From: Longimicrobiaceae bacterium
GTDB taxonomy: Bacteria > Gemmatimonadota > Gemmatimonadetes > Longimicrobiales > Longimicrobiaceae
Assembly (NCBI GenBank): GCA_030146875.1
Contig: JASLAX010000142.1
Span: 1-64,000 of the forward strand
Direction of reading: 5' to 3'
Length of the DNA: 64,000 nt
The position numbers and the translations under genes were made by a program. The notes under the pieces were generated by a model that made no database searches, was not told the DNA's origin, and worked only from the letters and a program-made list of their open reading frames with translations. Below are positions 54,111 through 62,160 of the stretch, in pieces (the first letter of the stretch is position 1; the number at the start of each line of letters is the position of its first letter).

Positions 54111-54914
54111 CTACGGAGCGAGCGGCGCCGACGGGCTGGCGCGGTCGGCGGTGTTCTCGTCCACCCGCAGCGCCACGCCGCCGAAGGTGCGGTCCACGTT
54201 GATGATGCCCTGCCAGACGCGCGCGTACGGCAGGCCCACGGCGTACGGAGGCTGGTCGAGCGTGAACGCGCGGCCGCCCGCGATCCAGAACGGCGGCGTC
54301 TCCCGGCGCCCCGCCTGCGCGTACGCGGCGCGGGCGGCGGCGAAGAGCGGGGCCGCGTTCGCCTGGTGCGCGTAGGTGCCGGGGACGTAGGTCCCGTCGC
54401 GCAGCAGCTCGGCCGTCCAGGCGCCGTAGTACGTCAGCATCGCCTGGGGGATGGTGCGCATGCGCTCCACGTCCAGGTACACCACGCTCCCCGCCGCGAA
54501 CCCCTCGCCCCGCGCCCGGGCGATGGCGTCGCGCGCGTCCGCCACGCCGCGCTCCGGCGTGAGCAGCGTGCGCGAGCAGACGATGGGGGTGGTGCGCGGG
54601 GCGGTGTCGGGCGCGGCGTCCTCGAACGCCTGCTGGCCCACGTAGATGACGGCGGTGCCCCACCCCATCCCCTCGATGGCCGCCCGGCGCCCGCTCCACG
54701 ACGCGTCGCGGTGACAGGGAGAGGGCAGGTAGTAGCCCACCCAGCGGTACGGCGAGGCCTGGCGCCAGGCGCGCAGGGCCGTCTCGCCGGGGTAGATCGA
54801 CAGGTCGAACCCGGGGTGCACGTCCGCGCGGGTGCCGCCGGCCGGGCGCGCGGAGGACGAGGCGCAGGCGCCTGCCAGCAGGAGAAGAACAGGGAGGATG
54901 GCTCGGTTTCGCAT
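54111..54914 (-). CDS. DUF1906 glycoside-hydrolase-like exported lipoprotein
   Basis: 267 aa. Lipobox LLLAGACASS (Cys about 16). Then GFDLSIYPGETALRAWRQASPYRWVGYYL, WGTAVIYVGQQ, GSVVYLDVERM and YVPGTYAHQANA, the pattern of DUF1906 / Rv2525c-like TIM-barrel domains, with a candidate catalytic Asp-Glu in YLDVE. Such proteins may act on cell-wall glycans; activity is unproven. Confidence 0.82.
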   Translation of the reverse strand: MRNRAILPVLLLLAGACASSSARPAGGTRADVHPGFDLSIYPGETALRAWRQASPYRWVGYYLPSPCHRDASWSGRRAAIEGMGWGTAVIYVGQQAFEDAAPDTAPRTTPIVCSRTLLTPERGVADARDAIARARGEGFAAGSVVYLDVERMRTIPQAMLTYYGAWTAELLRDGTYVPGTYAHQANAAPLFAAARAAYAQAGRRETPPFWIAGGRAFTLDQPPYAVGLPYARVWQGIINVDRTFGGVALRVDENTADRASPSAPLAP

Positions 54915-54959
54915 GCCCGCGCGCCGCGCAAGATCGGGGCCTTCCCCGGGCGGCGCGGG

Positions 54960-55655
54960 TCAGGCGCGGCGGGCGCGGAAGACGAGGAACCAGGGGTTCC
55001 GCATCAGCTTCTCGTACCAGTCGGGGCTGGCGTGGCGGAACTCCTCGGTCGGGCGGGGCTCCAGCAACCGCTCCACCGCGAAGCCGGCGCCGGCGAGCGC
55101 GTCGACCATCGCCGTGAGGGGGCGTCGGTAGAAGGTCACGGTCCCGATCTGCCAGTCGTCGTTCAGAAGCTCCGTGGCGAAGTAGCTCTCGGTGTGGAAC
55201 TCCCGCCAGTCCATGACCGGGTGGTGCGTGGAGAACACCAGGGTGCCGCCGGGGCGCAGGACGCGCGCGATCTCGGCCAGCGGGGCGTGCCAGTCGCGCA
55301 GGTAGTGCAGCACGAGCGAGGAGACCACGACGTCGAACTCCCCGTCCGCGGCGAACGCCAGCGGCTCCCCCAGGTCGGCCCGCAGGACCGTGGCGCGCCC
55401 GCCCAGCCGCTCGCGGGTGAGCTCCACGAGGCGCGGGGTGATGTCGAACGAGGTGACGATGGCGCCCTGGGCCACCATCTGCTCGGCGTACCACCCGTTG
55501 CCGCAGCCCGCGTCCAGCACCCGCAGCCCGCCCAGCGGCGGGAGCAGGGAGAGCGTCGCGGGGCGCTCGTAGAAGGCGTTGTGCGGCTTGGTGTCCACCG
55601 TGGCCGCGTACGCATCCGCGATCTGCTCGTAGACCGGCACGTTCCCGCTGCTCAT
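54960..55655 (-). CDS. Class I SAM-dependent methyltransferase
   Basis: 231 aa. Motif I LRVLDAGCGNGWYAEQMV, motif II TSFDITPRLVELTRE, motif III ADLGEPL, then SSLVLHYLRDWHAPLAEIARVLRPGGTLVFSTHHP. The SSLVLHYL and THHP segments are typical of small-molecule methyltransferases of the UbiE/Coq5 group; the substrate is unknown. Its ATG overlaps the preceding stop by ATGA, so it is coupled to the P-loop kinase gene. Confidence 0.9.
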   Translation of the reverse strand: MSSGNVPVYEQIADAYAATVDTKPHNAFYERPATLSLLPPLGGLRVLDAGCGNGWYAEQMVAQGAIVTSFDITPRLVELTRERLGGRATVLRADLGEPLAFAADGEFDVVVSSLVLHYLRDWHAPLAEIARVLRPGGTLVFSTHHPVMDWREFHTESYFATELLNDDWQIGTVTFYRRPLTAMVDALAGAGFAVERLLEPRPTEEFRHASPDWYEKLMRNPWFLVFRARRA

Positions 55656-56320
55656 CCTCCTCCCCCCTCCCCCGTGGGTACCGGCCCCTGGCGCCGCAGC
55701 CACGCCGCGATCCCGTCCAGCGCGGCCAGCGACTCGGGCTCATTCGCGGGCAGCGCGGCGACCGCGGCGGCGACACGCCCGGCGAGGGCGGCCCGGTCCT
55801 CCGTGTCCAGCAGCAGCACGCGGCCGGGCGCCGCCTCCGCCAGCGCGGCGAAGTAGCGCCGCAGGGGCGCGACCATCCGCAGGTGCTTCTCGAACCTCCG
55901 CCGCGTCCTCGTCGCGTCTCCGTCGCGGCGGGCGCGGAGGCGCGCTTCGTCGGCGGTGAGGGCGACCGTCAGGTCGGGCAGCGACAGCTCCCCGCGGTCG
56001 ATGCGCGCGCGGAGAAGCGGGACGACGACGTCGACGTCGGCCCATGCCTCGTCGGCGTAGATCCAGCCGTACCACAGGCTCTTGAGCGGGTCGCCGTCCA
56101 GCACCACGAACGGCGCGTCCCGGGCGAGGTCGACGGCCCGCGCCCACCGCTCGGCGTGACGGGCGATCCACCACTCGGCCGCCTCGCCGGGCGGAGGCGG
56201 AGGGACCGCCGACACCTCCGGCACCACGGCCGCGCCGTGCTCCCGCGCCAGCGCCTCGGCGAGCGTCGTCTTCCCCACCGCGCTCGGACCCTCCAGCGCC
56301 ACGATCGGCGTCCTGCCCAT
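55652..56320 (-). CDS. P-loop NTPase, nucleotide-kinase-like
   Basis: 222 aa. Walker A LEGPSAVGKTTLAEAL (about 9-24), VVLDGDPLKSLWYGW as Walker-B-like, and LTADEARLRARRDGD (LID-like, Arg-rich) resemble thymidylate/AAA small-molecule kinases. Substrate unknown; not a standard adenylate or thymidylate kinase by length or LID. Coupled to the methyltransferase gene. Confidence 0.8.
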   Translation of the reverse strand: MGRTPIVALEGPSAVGKTTLAEALAREHGAAVVPEVSAVPPPPPGEAAEWWIARHAERWARAVDLARDAPFVVLDGDPLKSLWYGWIYADEAWADVDVVVPLLRARIDRGELSLPDLTVALTADEARLRARRDGDATRTRRRFEKHLRMVAPLRRYFAALAEAAPGRVLLLDTEDRAALAGRVAAAVAALPANEPESLAALDGIAAWLRRQGPVPTGEGGGG

Positions 56321-56392
56321 CCGCGTCTCCCGGTCGTCGTCGGCTCCCGCGTTCGCTTCGGACCGCCGCCGCAGGGATCAGACCGCGTCGGA

Positions 56393-56758
56393 TTAGGACG
56401 CGCGGTCGTGCTCCGCCACGAGGCGCGGGGGTGCGCGGCGGCGCCAGGCGTCCTCCACCAGCCCCCGCAGCCGGTCGCGCCCCACGAGGGGCAGGCGGAC
56501 CAGGATCACCGGGTGCCCGCGGTAGTGGTCCATGGTGAAGAAGACGTCCGGTTCCGCCTCCATCAGGAAGTCGCGCTCGTACTCGTCCGTCCACAGGACC
56601 AGCGTCTCGCCGTCCTCGTGCACGCGCAGGAACAGCCTGCCCTTCACGCGAAAGCCCGGCGTGCCGTAGCACGGCCCCTCCTCCACCCCCGGAAGGGCGA
56701 GGGCGAGGGCGCGCAGGCTTTCCACCGAGACGCCGGCGCCTCCCTCCTCCACCGTCAC
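56393..56758 (-). CDS. YjbR/MmcQ-family protein
   Basis: 121 aa from GTG 56758, overlapping the upstream stop in GTGA. Family marks: LALALPGVEEGPCYGTPGFRVKGRLFLRVHEDGETLVLW, FFTMDHYRGHPVILVRLPLV and LRGLVEDAWRRRAPPRLV. MmcQ/YjbR are small DNA-binding-like (CyaY-like) folds of uncertain function. Cytosolic. Confidence 0.88.
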   Translation of the reverse strand: MTVEEGGAGVSVESLRALALALPGVEEGPCYGTPGFRVKGRLFLRVHEDGETLVLWTDEYERDFLMEAEPDVFFTMDHYRGHPVILVRLPLVGRDRLRGLVEDAWRRRAPPRLVAEHDRAS

Positions 56759-57507
56759 GCCGCCCCGCCCGGCACCCGGCCGACGACGAGCAGGTTCTTC
56801 CCGATCGGGGGCCGGACGAGCGCCTCCACCCGCCGCGCCACGGGCACGACCAGGCGATCGTAGACGCGCACCTGCCCGCCGCCCAGCGTCCGCCCCATCA
56901 GCCGGAAGGCCACCAGCCACGGGAGGATGCCCGCCACGTCGAACCAGTCCGCGCGAACGACGTCGAGCCCCGCCGCCCGCACCCTGGCGACGAGCTCGCG
57001 GCGGCCGTAGCGCCGGTGGTGGCCGATGGCGGCGTCGAAGCGCGAGTAGAGCCAGGGCAGCGCGGGCACGAACAGGCAGACGTGCCCGCCCGGGCGGAGA
57101 GCGGACCGGGCGAGGGCCAGCTCCGCGGCGTCGTCCTGCACGTGCTCCAGCACGTTGACGTAGACGACGGAGTCCAGCGCCCCCTCGTACGCAGACGCGA
57201 CGTCGCGGAAGAGGGCCTGGTGCAGGGTGACGCGCGCGTCGGCCCCGAGCCGGCCGCTCAGCTCGGCGTGCATGGCGGCGGAGGGCTCGACGGCGACGAC
57301 CTGGCGGACGGCGGGTGAGGCCAGGAGGAGCCGCGTGAACGCGCCGGTGCCCGCCCCCACCTCGGCGACGCGCGCGCCCAGGAACGGCGACAGCTCCGCC
57401 GCGATCCAGGCGTGGTATCGCTCGGCGAAGTCCATCGCCTCCAGGTCGCGTCCGGCGTATTCCAAGGGACGGGCGGGCTCGGGTGGAGGGCGGGAACGGC
57501 CCAACAT
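56755..57507 (-). CDS. Class I SAM-dependent methyltransferase (second)
   Basis: 250 aa. Motif I VAEVGAGTGAFTRLLLASP, ALRPGGHVCLFVPALPWLYSRFDAAIGHHRRYGRRELVARV. The post-motif sequence with PALPWLYSRFDAAIGHHRRY is the pattern of methyltransferases that work beside glycosyltransferases on lipid-linked sugars. Starts at ATG 57507; coupled to the YjbR-like gene by GTGA. Confidence 0.88.
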   Translation of the reverse strand: MLGRSRPPPEPARPLEYAGRDLEAMDFAERYHAWIAAELSPFLGARVAEVGAGTGAFTRLLLASPAVRQVVAVEPSAAMHAELSGRLGADARVTLHQALFRDVASAYEGALDSVVYVNVLEHVQDDAAELALARSALRPGGHVCLFVPALPWLYSRFDAAIGHHRRYGRRELVARVRAAGLDVVRADWFDVAGILPWLVAFRLMGRTLGGGQVRVYDRLVVPVARRVEALVRPPIGKNLLVVGRVPGGAA

Positions 57508-57536
57508 AGCCCGCGCCCGATCCCCTCCACAACGAA

Positions 57537-57567
57537 GGGAGCGGAGACGCAGCAGGTCCCCGCTCCC
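57537..57567. terminator. Hairpin after the small membrane protein gene
   Basis: GGGAGCGG and CCGCTCCC with a 15-base loop. Between the membrane-protein stop at 57629 and the methyltransferase start at 57507, all leftward. Confidence 0.45.
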
Positions 57568-57628
57568 CGTCGGACACCGGCGCGCCGCGTCGGCGGATGC
57601 GCGGCCCGTGGATGCGCCGGAAATCCCG

Positions 57629-57931
57629 TCAGCCGCGCAGCGGCACGGGCTTCAGTGCCGCCTCGCCGTTCAGCACGCGGGCGCGGGCGTGCAGGTAGGC
57701 CGGGAAGGTGGCGATCCACACGATGGCGACGGAGAAGAAGACCTCCACCGGCCGGTGCGCCATCGCGGACTCGTAGCGGCTCAGCCCGATCTGCCACGAG
57801 TCCCACGCAGCCCACGCCGAGGTGCCCAGGATGGTCGTGAGCGTCACCGGAACGACGGGGACGTACGCCTCCAGATAGATCGCCAGCACGAGCAGCGCGA
57901 GCGTGAACGGGATGCCGAACCAGGCCTTCAT
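57629..57931 (-). CDS. Small membrane protein of unknown function
   Basis: 100 aa. MKAWFGIPFTLALLVLAIYLEAYVPVVPV is one long or two helices, then a loop (AWAAWDSWQIGLSRYESAMAHRPVEVFFS) and a second helix (VAIVWIATFPAYLHAR). Tail VLNGEAALKPVPLRG. Separated by 40 bp from the larger membrane protein upstream; likely an operon. Unknown function. Confidence 0.75.
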   Translation of the reverse strand: MKAWFGIPFTLALLVLAIYLEAYVPVVPVTLTTILGTSAWAAWDSWQIGLSRYESAMAHRPVEVFFSVAIVWIATFPAYLHARARVLNGEAALKPVPLRG

Positions 57932-57971
57932 CGTTCCGGGTGAGCAGGGTTGGGGGAGGACGTGCGGGGCG

Positions 57972-58532
57972 CTACTGCGGCCAGAGCCAGCCGAAGACGC
58001 CGGCGGTGAGCAGCGCGTAGAGAAGACCGTCGAAGGTGGACTTGAGCGTCAGGCCGATGCCGCGGGCCCACCAGATCCACATCTGCCAGAGCGCCATCGC
58101 GTAGCCGACGAACGCCACGGTGCCCACCACGCGGAAGACGCGCATGTAGTCCTCGCCGCGCGGGAGCGTGACGGCGGCCACGTACGCGGCGAACAGGGAC
58201 ACGACGAGCAGGTAGCCGAACCACAGGCCCAGGTTGCGCCCCATCGTCCACTGCCCGTTCCGCATCACGCTCACGAGCATCACCGGGCCCTGGTCCAGCT
58301 TCTCCTTGAACTCGGGCGTGTTCATCTCGCCGTTCGTCCCCGCCCGCGGCACCATGTAGTCACCCGGGGGGATGCCCAGCGGGCCCACGGCGGCGCGGAA
58401 CCGCTCCTCGTCCGGCAGCGCGGGATAGTCGCTCTTGTGCCACGGCAGCACCATGTGGACGATGGAGCTCACCACGAACACCAGCACCGCCGACAGCAGG
58501 ATGGGCAGCCAGAGCGCGCTCAGCTCGGTCAT
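57972..58532 (-). CDS. Membrane protein of unknown function
   Basis: 186 aa from ATG 58532. First helix LWLPILLSAVLVFVVSSIVHMVL, then HKSDYPALPDEERFRAAVG (soluble loop, about 32-90), helices LGLWFGYLLVVSLFAAYVAAV, VFRVVGTVAFVGYAMALWQMWIWWA, and the C-terminal LLYALLTAGVFGWLWPQ. The HMVLPWHKSDYPALPDEER segment looks conserved and may mark a family of its own. No catalytic motif seen. Confidence 0.75.
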   Translation of the reverse strand: MTELSALWLPILLSAVLVFVVSSIVHMVLPWHKSDYPALPDEERFRAAVGPLGIPPGDYMVPRAGTNGEMNTPEFKEKLDQGPVMLVSVMRNGQWTMGRNLGLWFGYLLVVSLFAAYVAAVTLPRGEDYMRVFRVVGTVAFVGYAMALWQMWIWWARGIGLTLKSTFDGLLYALLTAGVFGWLWPQ

Positions 58533-58788
58533 GGAGATCCCGGAGGGGTGAGAGAGGGGGACGAACGGCCCGCACCAATCTCTGCCATCCACCGCCCGAT
58601 GTCACGACTTTTCTCGCGGCCGCCACCGGCAGGGGGAGGTCCCGGCCTCCATCCCCGCCCCGCTCCGCCCCGCCGGTCCTTTCCGCCACGCTTCCGTTCC
58701 ACGCAACGGCCCGTTAGAATCGTTCGACCGGAGCACGTACGCGGAGCCATCGTCGGCCGCGCTCCTCACACCCCGCATGGAGAACCTG

Positions 58789-59034
58789 ATGCGCAAGCTG
58801 ACCCTGAAGATCGAGGCCCTGGAGGTGGAGACCTTCGAGACCGCCACCGCCGACGCGAGCCCCCGCGGCACCGTACGCGGCGCGGCGCTCCCCCCCACGT
58901 TTCCGGAGGAGACCGACAGGCCCTGCTTCGGAACGCTCCACATCACCGGCGGCTGCTGCGAGATCACGTTCGCGCAGTCCTGCATCGAGACCGACTGCTG
59001 CGTGCTGACCGCGGCAGAGACCTGCTGGTGCTGA
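58789..59034 (+). CDS. Pinensin-type RiPP precursor candidate C
   Basis: 81 aa from ATG 58789, with GGAG 9 bp upstream; an ATG at 58777 would add four residues. Leader KLTLKIEALEVETFETAT. The core end, from GGCCEITF through SCIETDCC to AETCWC-stop, has seven cysteines and aligns with candidate D over CC-x2-T-x3-SC-x2-T-x-C and ETCWC. Pinensin-type leaders are recognised elsewhere by LanB/LanC-like enzymes; none is encoded here. The terminal CWC is unusual. Confidence 0.75.
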   Translation: MRKLTLKIEALEVETFETATADASPRGTVRGAALPPTFPEETDRPCFGTLHITGGCCEITFAQSCIETDCCVLTAAETCWC

Positions 59035-59140
59035 GCTCACGCCGTCCTGTAGGAGATGGACGCCTCGCCTCGTGCAGTCCCGCCCATCCGTCCGCCGCCG
59101 CCCCCGGCGGAAGCACCCCCCACGTAGCGGAGAGACCACC

Positions 59141-59386
59141 ATGCGCAAGCTGACCCTGCGGATCGAGTCCCTGGAAGTCGAGACCTTCGAGACCGCCGCC
59201 GACGATGCGGACGCCCGCGGCACCGTGCAGGGCGCCAGCGGCATCTGCCCCGTGTCCGACAACCCGGCGGACTGTCCGCACGACACCGAGATGACCGGCC
59301 CCTGCTGCGACCACACGCTCATGCTGTCCTGCGTGCAGACCGGCTGCGACGAGTGCTTCACCGCGTACGAGACCTGCTGGTGCTGA
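59141..59386 (+). CDS. Pinensin-type RiPP precursor candidate D
   Basis: 81 aa, the same length as candidate C, with GGAGAG 8 bp before ATG 59141. Leader KLTLRIESLEVETFETAA. Core from ICPVSDNP through PADCPHDTEMTGPCCDHT to ETCWC-stop. It is separated from candidate C by 106 bp. The core of this gene is repeated at about 61872-62019 with a Cys-to-Ser change (GCDECF to GSDECF), so it is the likely intact parent of that decayed copy. A bidirectional hairpin follows. Confidence 0.78.
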   Translation: MRKLTLRIESLEVETFETAADDADARGTVQGASGICPVSDNPADCPHDTEMTGPCCDHTLMLSCVQTGCDECFTAYETCWC

Positions 59387-59408
59387 GGTAGGCACGCCGG
59401 CAGAAAGA

Positions 59409-59445
59409 CGAGGGGGCCGGGTCCAGCGCGGGCCCGGCCCCCTCG
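59409..59445. terminator. Bidirectional hairpin after precursor D
   Basis: CGAGGGGGCCGGG and CCCGGCCCCCTCG, 11-base loop. Lies between convergent genes (precursor D and the TPR-like gene ending at 59464). Confidence 0.65.
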
Positions 59446-59463
59446 TTCGCGGGGCCTTCCGCC

Positions 59464-60165
59464 TCACGCGCGCACGCGCTCCCGGACCCGGCGCAGCAGG
59501 TCGGCAGGGGCGCCGTACGCGTGGCGGGTGGCAATCGTGCGGAGCAGCTCCTCCTGTGCCTCCGGAGACGCGAGGGCGGGCCTCCGCTGCCGGATCAGGC
59601 GGGCGATCTCGTACACGCTGTGGTAGCCGGGGTACGCCTGCTCGGCGCGGGCGAAGTCGGCCTGCGCCTCGTCGTATCGTCCCGCCAACAGGTGCTCGAA
59701 GGCCTGGCGTTCCAGCGCCGAAGCGCGGCCTGCCCGCGAGAGCTCCGGGCGGTCCGCCGGCGCCACCAGCTTCTCGGCGGCCTCTCCGCCGACGGCCTGG
59801 GCCGTGCGGACCAGCGCGACCGCCGAGTCCACGTTTCCGCTCCGCAGACTCTCGGTAATGCGCGAGCGGTAGTACTTCACCACCACGCTGTCGATCTCCC
59901 CGACGAGCGCGGTGTCCAGCACGCGGTGCAGGATGCGCTGGGTGGCGAACGCCTGGTCCGCGTTCCCCGCGAACAGCATGGGCACCATCCTCTGCGCGAT
60001 CTCGAACCGCTTCACTTCGTCGGCTCGCCGGTTGGCCTCGCGGTTCAGCAGGGCTCCGCTCCCCAGCAACATCAGCGGGAACAGGAGGTACTGCAGCACC
60101 ATCTTGATCCGGCTCTCCTTCTCCAGCTTCTCGAGCCGTCGCTCGATGCTCGCAAGGTCGCTCAT
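59464..60165 (-). CDS. Membrane-anchored helical-repeat protein
   Basis: 233 aa from ATG 60165. Short coiled coil (SIERRLEKLEKES), one membrane helix (MVLQYLLFPLMLLGSGALL, about 22-40), then helical repeats (TQRILHRVLDTALVG; AEQAYPGYHSVYEIARLIRQRRPALASPEAQEELLRTIATRH). It resembles TPR-like adaptor proteins. Lies between two pinensin-type precursor clusters, with no established link. Confidence 0.72.
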   Translation of the reverse strand: MSDLASIERRLEKLEKESRIKMVLQYLLFPLMLLGSGALLNREANRRADEVKRFEIAQRMVPMLFAGNADQAFATQRILHRVLDTALVGEIDSVVVKYYRSRITESLRSGNVDSAVALVRTAQAVGGEAAEKLVAPADRPELSRAGRASALERQAFEHLLAGRYDEAQADFARAEQAYPGYHSVYEIARLIRQRRPALASPEAQEELLRTIATRHAYGAPADLLRRVRERVRA

Positions 60166-60276
60166 CGGATCGCCACGGGGTGAGGTTGGGGCCGACGTGG
60201 GTGACGGACCTCCGCCGTCGTCGGCACGGCGGAGTTCTCCACAGCTTCGGAAGGATTCGTGCGGAAAGGAGCGGGC

Positions 60277-60308
60277 GTGAGTACATTCGGGAGTACGGCC
60301 GTACTCAC
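60277..60308. promoter_or_regulatory. Palindrome and matching half-site upstream of the small lipoprotein gene
   Basis: A perfect 16-bp palindrome GAGTACGGCCGTACTC (60291-60306) extends to GTACTCAC, matched by GTGAGTAC at 60277-60284. It ends 27 bp before ATG 60335 and lies between that gene and the divergent start at 60165. The arrangement looks like a regulator binding site; a 5' hairpin in the transcript is the alternative. Confidence 0.55.
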
Positions 60309-60334
60309 CCCACACCCCCGCCTCCGATACGATC

Positions 60335-60565
60335 ATGCGGAAGATCCTCGCCGTCCTGCTGGCGACCGGCCTCGCCGGGACCGCAGCCTGCTCTCAGGGC
60401 GCGCCCACCGCCGCCACGGCTGGCTCCGCCCGCCACGCGAAGCCCGCTCCGGAGCCGCCGACCACCTTCAGCGCCACGTCCACCACCGGGGACGGAAACA
60501 CGGCTCCCGGCGACACCACCACCAGCGACAACCGCGGCGGCGGGCTGATGGGCGGTGGGGGTTGA
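60335..60565 (+). CDS. Small lipoprotein, Thr/Gly-rich
   Basis: 76 aa. Signal peptide and lipobox LAGTAACSQG (Cys about 19), then PTAATAGSARHAKPAPEPPTT and a low-complexity tail rich in Thr, Gly, Asp (TTGDGNTAPGDTTTSDNRGG) ending GGGLMGGGG. No fold predicted; probably a surface-exposed unstructured lipoprotein. Its stop codon lies 4 bp from the stop of the convergent gene at 60570. The upstream palindrome may control it. Confidence 0.7.
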   Translation: MRKILAVLLATGLAGTAACSQGAPTAATAGSARHAKPAPEPPTTFSATSTTGDGNTAPGDTTTSDNRGGGLMGGGG

Positions 60566-60569
60566 TCGT

Positions 60570-61742
60570 TCAGGTTGGCCCGAGCTCGCGCACGTACTCC
60601 ACGAGCTTCACGACCTCGCGCTCCCCGCGGGATACGGCGAGCGCGTAGGCGGCCGTCACCCAGCGGAGTGCGCGCTCGGTGTCACCAGCCGACATCGCTG
60701 CGCGTCCGAGCGTTGCGAGCGCCCAGGCCGCGCCGTCGCCGTACTGGGAGTCCTCCAGGACCTGCTCGGCGCGATGGACCGCGGTGGAGTACATCTCCGA
60801 GTCGCCCACCAGGGCCGCGGCCCGTGCGGTGTTCGCCGTCAGACAGAGCATCTCGCGAGGTGGGAACGAGCAAGACCACATGCTGCGGAAGATGCGGAGC
60901 GCCTCCTTCGCCTCGCCGTCCTCCAGGCGCGTCCAGGCCACGTCGTGCGCCAGTGCGATCAGGCGGGGATGGCCTTCCGGGTACAGCCGCACCGCCCTGG
61001 CGGCGTAGCGCTCCGCCTCGTCGCGGTTCCGCATCAACAGGTGGACCGCGTAGATCGAGTGCATCGCGCGCGCGGCCAGCACGCGCCTCCGCGCGCGCTG
61101 CGCGAGCTTGAACTGCTTCCAGCGGTAGCGGAGCGCCAGGCGGTACGCACCCCGCTCCTCCACGGCCGCCGCCGCGTACATGTATCCACGCGCGGCGCAT
61201 TCCCACTGCGATTCTCTCGTTGCCGCCTGGGCGGCACGCACGCCCCACCACTCCGCTGCCATGTGGTCGGCACGTTCCCGCGCGAGCTTCGCCAGGTCCA
61301 GAGCGGTTTCCGGATCCCATGGGCGGAGCAGTGCGCGCGCTTCCGCGAAGATCGCCGCCGTAAGGCGCATCTGCCTCTCGACGGCTTCCTCGCAGAGGGA
61401 CGCGCAGGCGCGCGCGACCACCGTCTCATCCGCTTGGTACAGCCCCGACGCCAGCTCCAGCGCTCCCCGCCATCCACCGACGACTCCCGCATCGACCGCT
61501 GTAGCGAACAGCCCCACCCGCTCGTCCGCCGTTGCGAACGTCAGGGCATCGGTCGCCAGCCGCCACAACGCGAGCGCAGCCGGACGCCGCGCTTCGTGCT
61601 CCGTCAGGACCTTCGCCAGACCGCCTCGCGCGGAGACCAGCGCGAAGGAGGGGACGCGTACCCGCAGCGTTGGAAGCGGCGCTTCGACGAGAGCGCGCGC
61701 GAGGCCGCCGGCGTGAGGATGGGGATCACGGTCCTCGTGCAT
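60570..61742 (-). CDS. Alpha-helical repeat (TPR-like) protein, possibly 5' truncated
   Basis: 390 aa from ATG 61742. Long runs of helical repeats: RRPAALALWRLATDALTFATADERVG, DLAKLARERADHMAAEWWGVRAA, RNRDEAERYAARAVRLYPEGHPRLIALAHDVAWTRLEDGEAKEALRIF and SAGDTERALRWVTAAYALAV. No membrane segment. The start has no clear ribosome binding site and begins directly beside a decayed pinensin-like copy, so the N-terminus may have been lost or altered. Could be an adaptor of a regulatory or RiPP-related system; unproven. Confidence 0.75.
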   Translation of the reverse strand: MHEDRDPHPHAGGLARALVEAPLPTLRVRVPSFALVSARGGLAKVLTEHEARRPAALALWRLATDALTFATADERVGLFATAVDAGVVGGWRGALELASGLYQADETVVARACASLCEEAVERQMRLTAAIFAEARALLRPWDPETALDLAKLARERADHMAAEWWGVRAAQAATRESQWECAARGYMYAAAAVEERGAYRLALRYRWKQFKLAQRARRRVLAARAMHSIYAVHLLMRNRDEAERYAARAVRLYPEGHPRLIALAHDVAWTRLEDGEAKEALRIFRSMWSCSFPPREMLCLTANTARAAALVGDSEMYSTAVHRAEQVLEDSQYGDGAAWALATLGRAAMSAGDTERALRWVTAAYALAVSRGEREVVKLVEYVRELGPT

Positions 61743-61788
61743 GCTCGAGCGAGGCGGCTGAACGTGGAAGTCCCGGACGTCCGGAGGC

Positions 61789-62019
61789 GTGCCCGCTCAA
61801 CATGCGCCCATCCGCGCGAATACCGCAAGCGTCTCGTCCGGCTACCGCGTTCCCGCCTGTCCGCGGCGCAGCGGCATCTGCACCGCCTCCGAGGACCCGC
61901 ACGAGTGTCCCAACGACACCGAGATCACCGGCCCCTGCTGCGACCACACGCTCATGCTGTCCTGCGTGCAGACTGGCAGCGACGAGTGCTTCACCGCGTA
62001 CGAGACCTGCTGGTGCTGA
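61789..62019 (+). pseudogene. Decayed pinensin-type precursor copy
   Basis: The frame ends with a core (SGICTASEDPHECPND to ETCWC-stop) nearly identical to precursor D. The N-terminal 30 codons (MPAQHAPIRANTASV) do not resemble a leader. A degraded leader-like segment (LNVEVPDV) lies upstream in another frame, and the AGCGGCATCTGC junction has lost a base relative to precursor D. One core cysteine is now serine. The terminator-like hairpin is retained. Best read as a pseudogene or a leaderless duplicate; expression is not excluded. Confidence 0.65.
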
Positions 62020-62040
62020 GGTAGCAGGTCAGTAATGTAG

Positions 62041-62080
62041 AGGGCCGGGTCGATCTGTTCGACTCGGTCCCTTTTAGTTT
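62041..62080 (+). terminator. Hairpin with U-tract after the decayed precursor
   Basis: AGGGCCGGGTCGA, TCTGT, TCGACTCGGTCCC followed by TTTTAGTTT. This is the only terminator in the window with a classic U-tract, and it lies at the edge of the low-GC island. Confidence 0.65.
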
Positions 62081-62160
62081 CGCCTAGAGACTACCTGCGC
62101 AATCCCGTCCCGAGATGTTCAAGTCCTGAGGTTGGAATTTCGCAAACCGGATTACCCCGT

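Noticed and set aside
58777..58788. ATG 58777 as the start of precursor C
   Set aside because: The ATG at 58789 gives the conserved MRKLTL leader and has GGAG at proper distance; the upstream ATG would add MENL.
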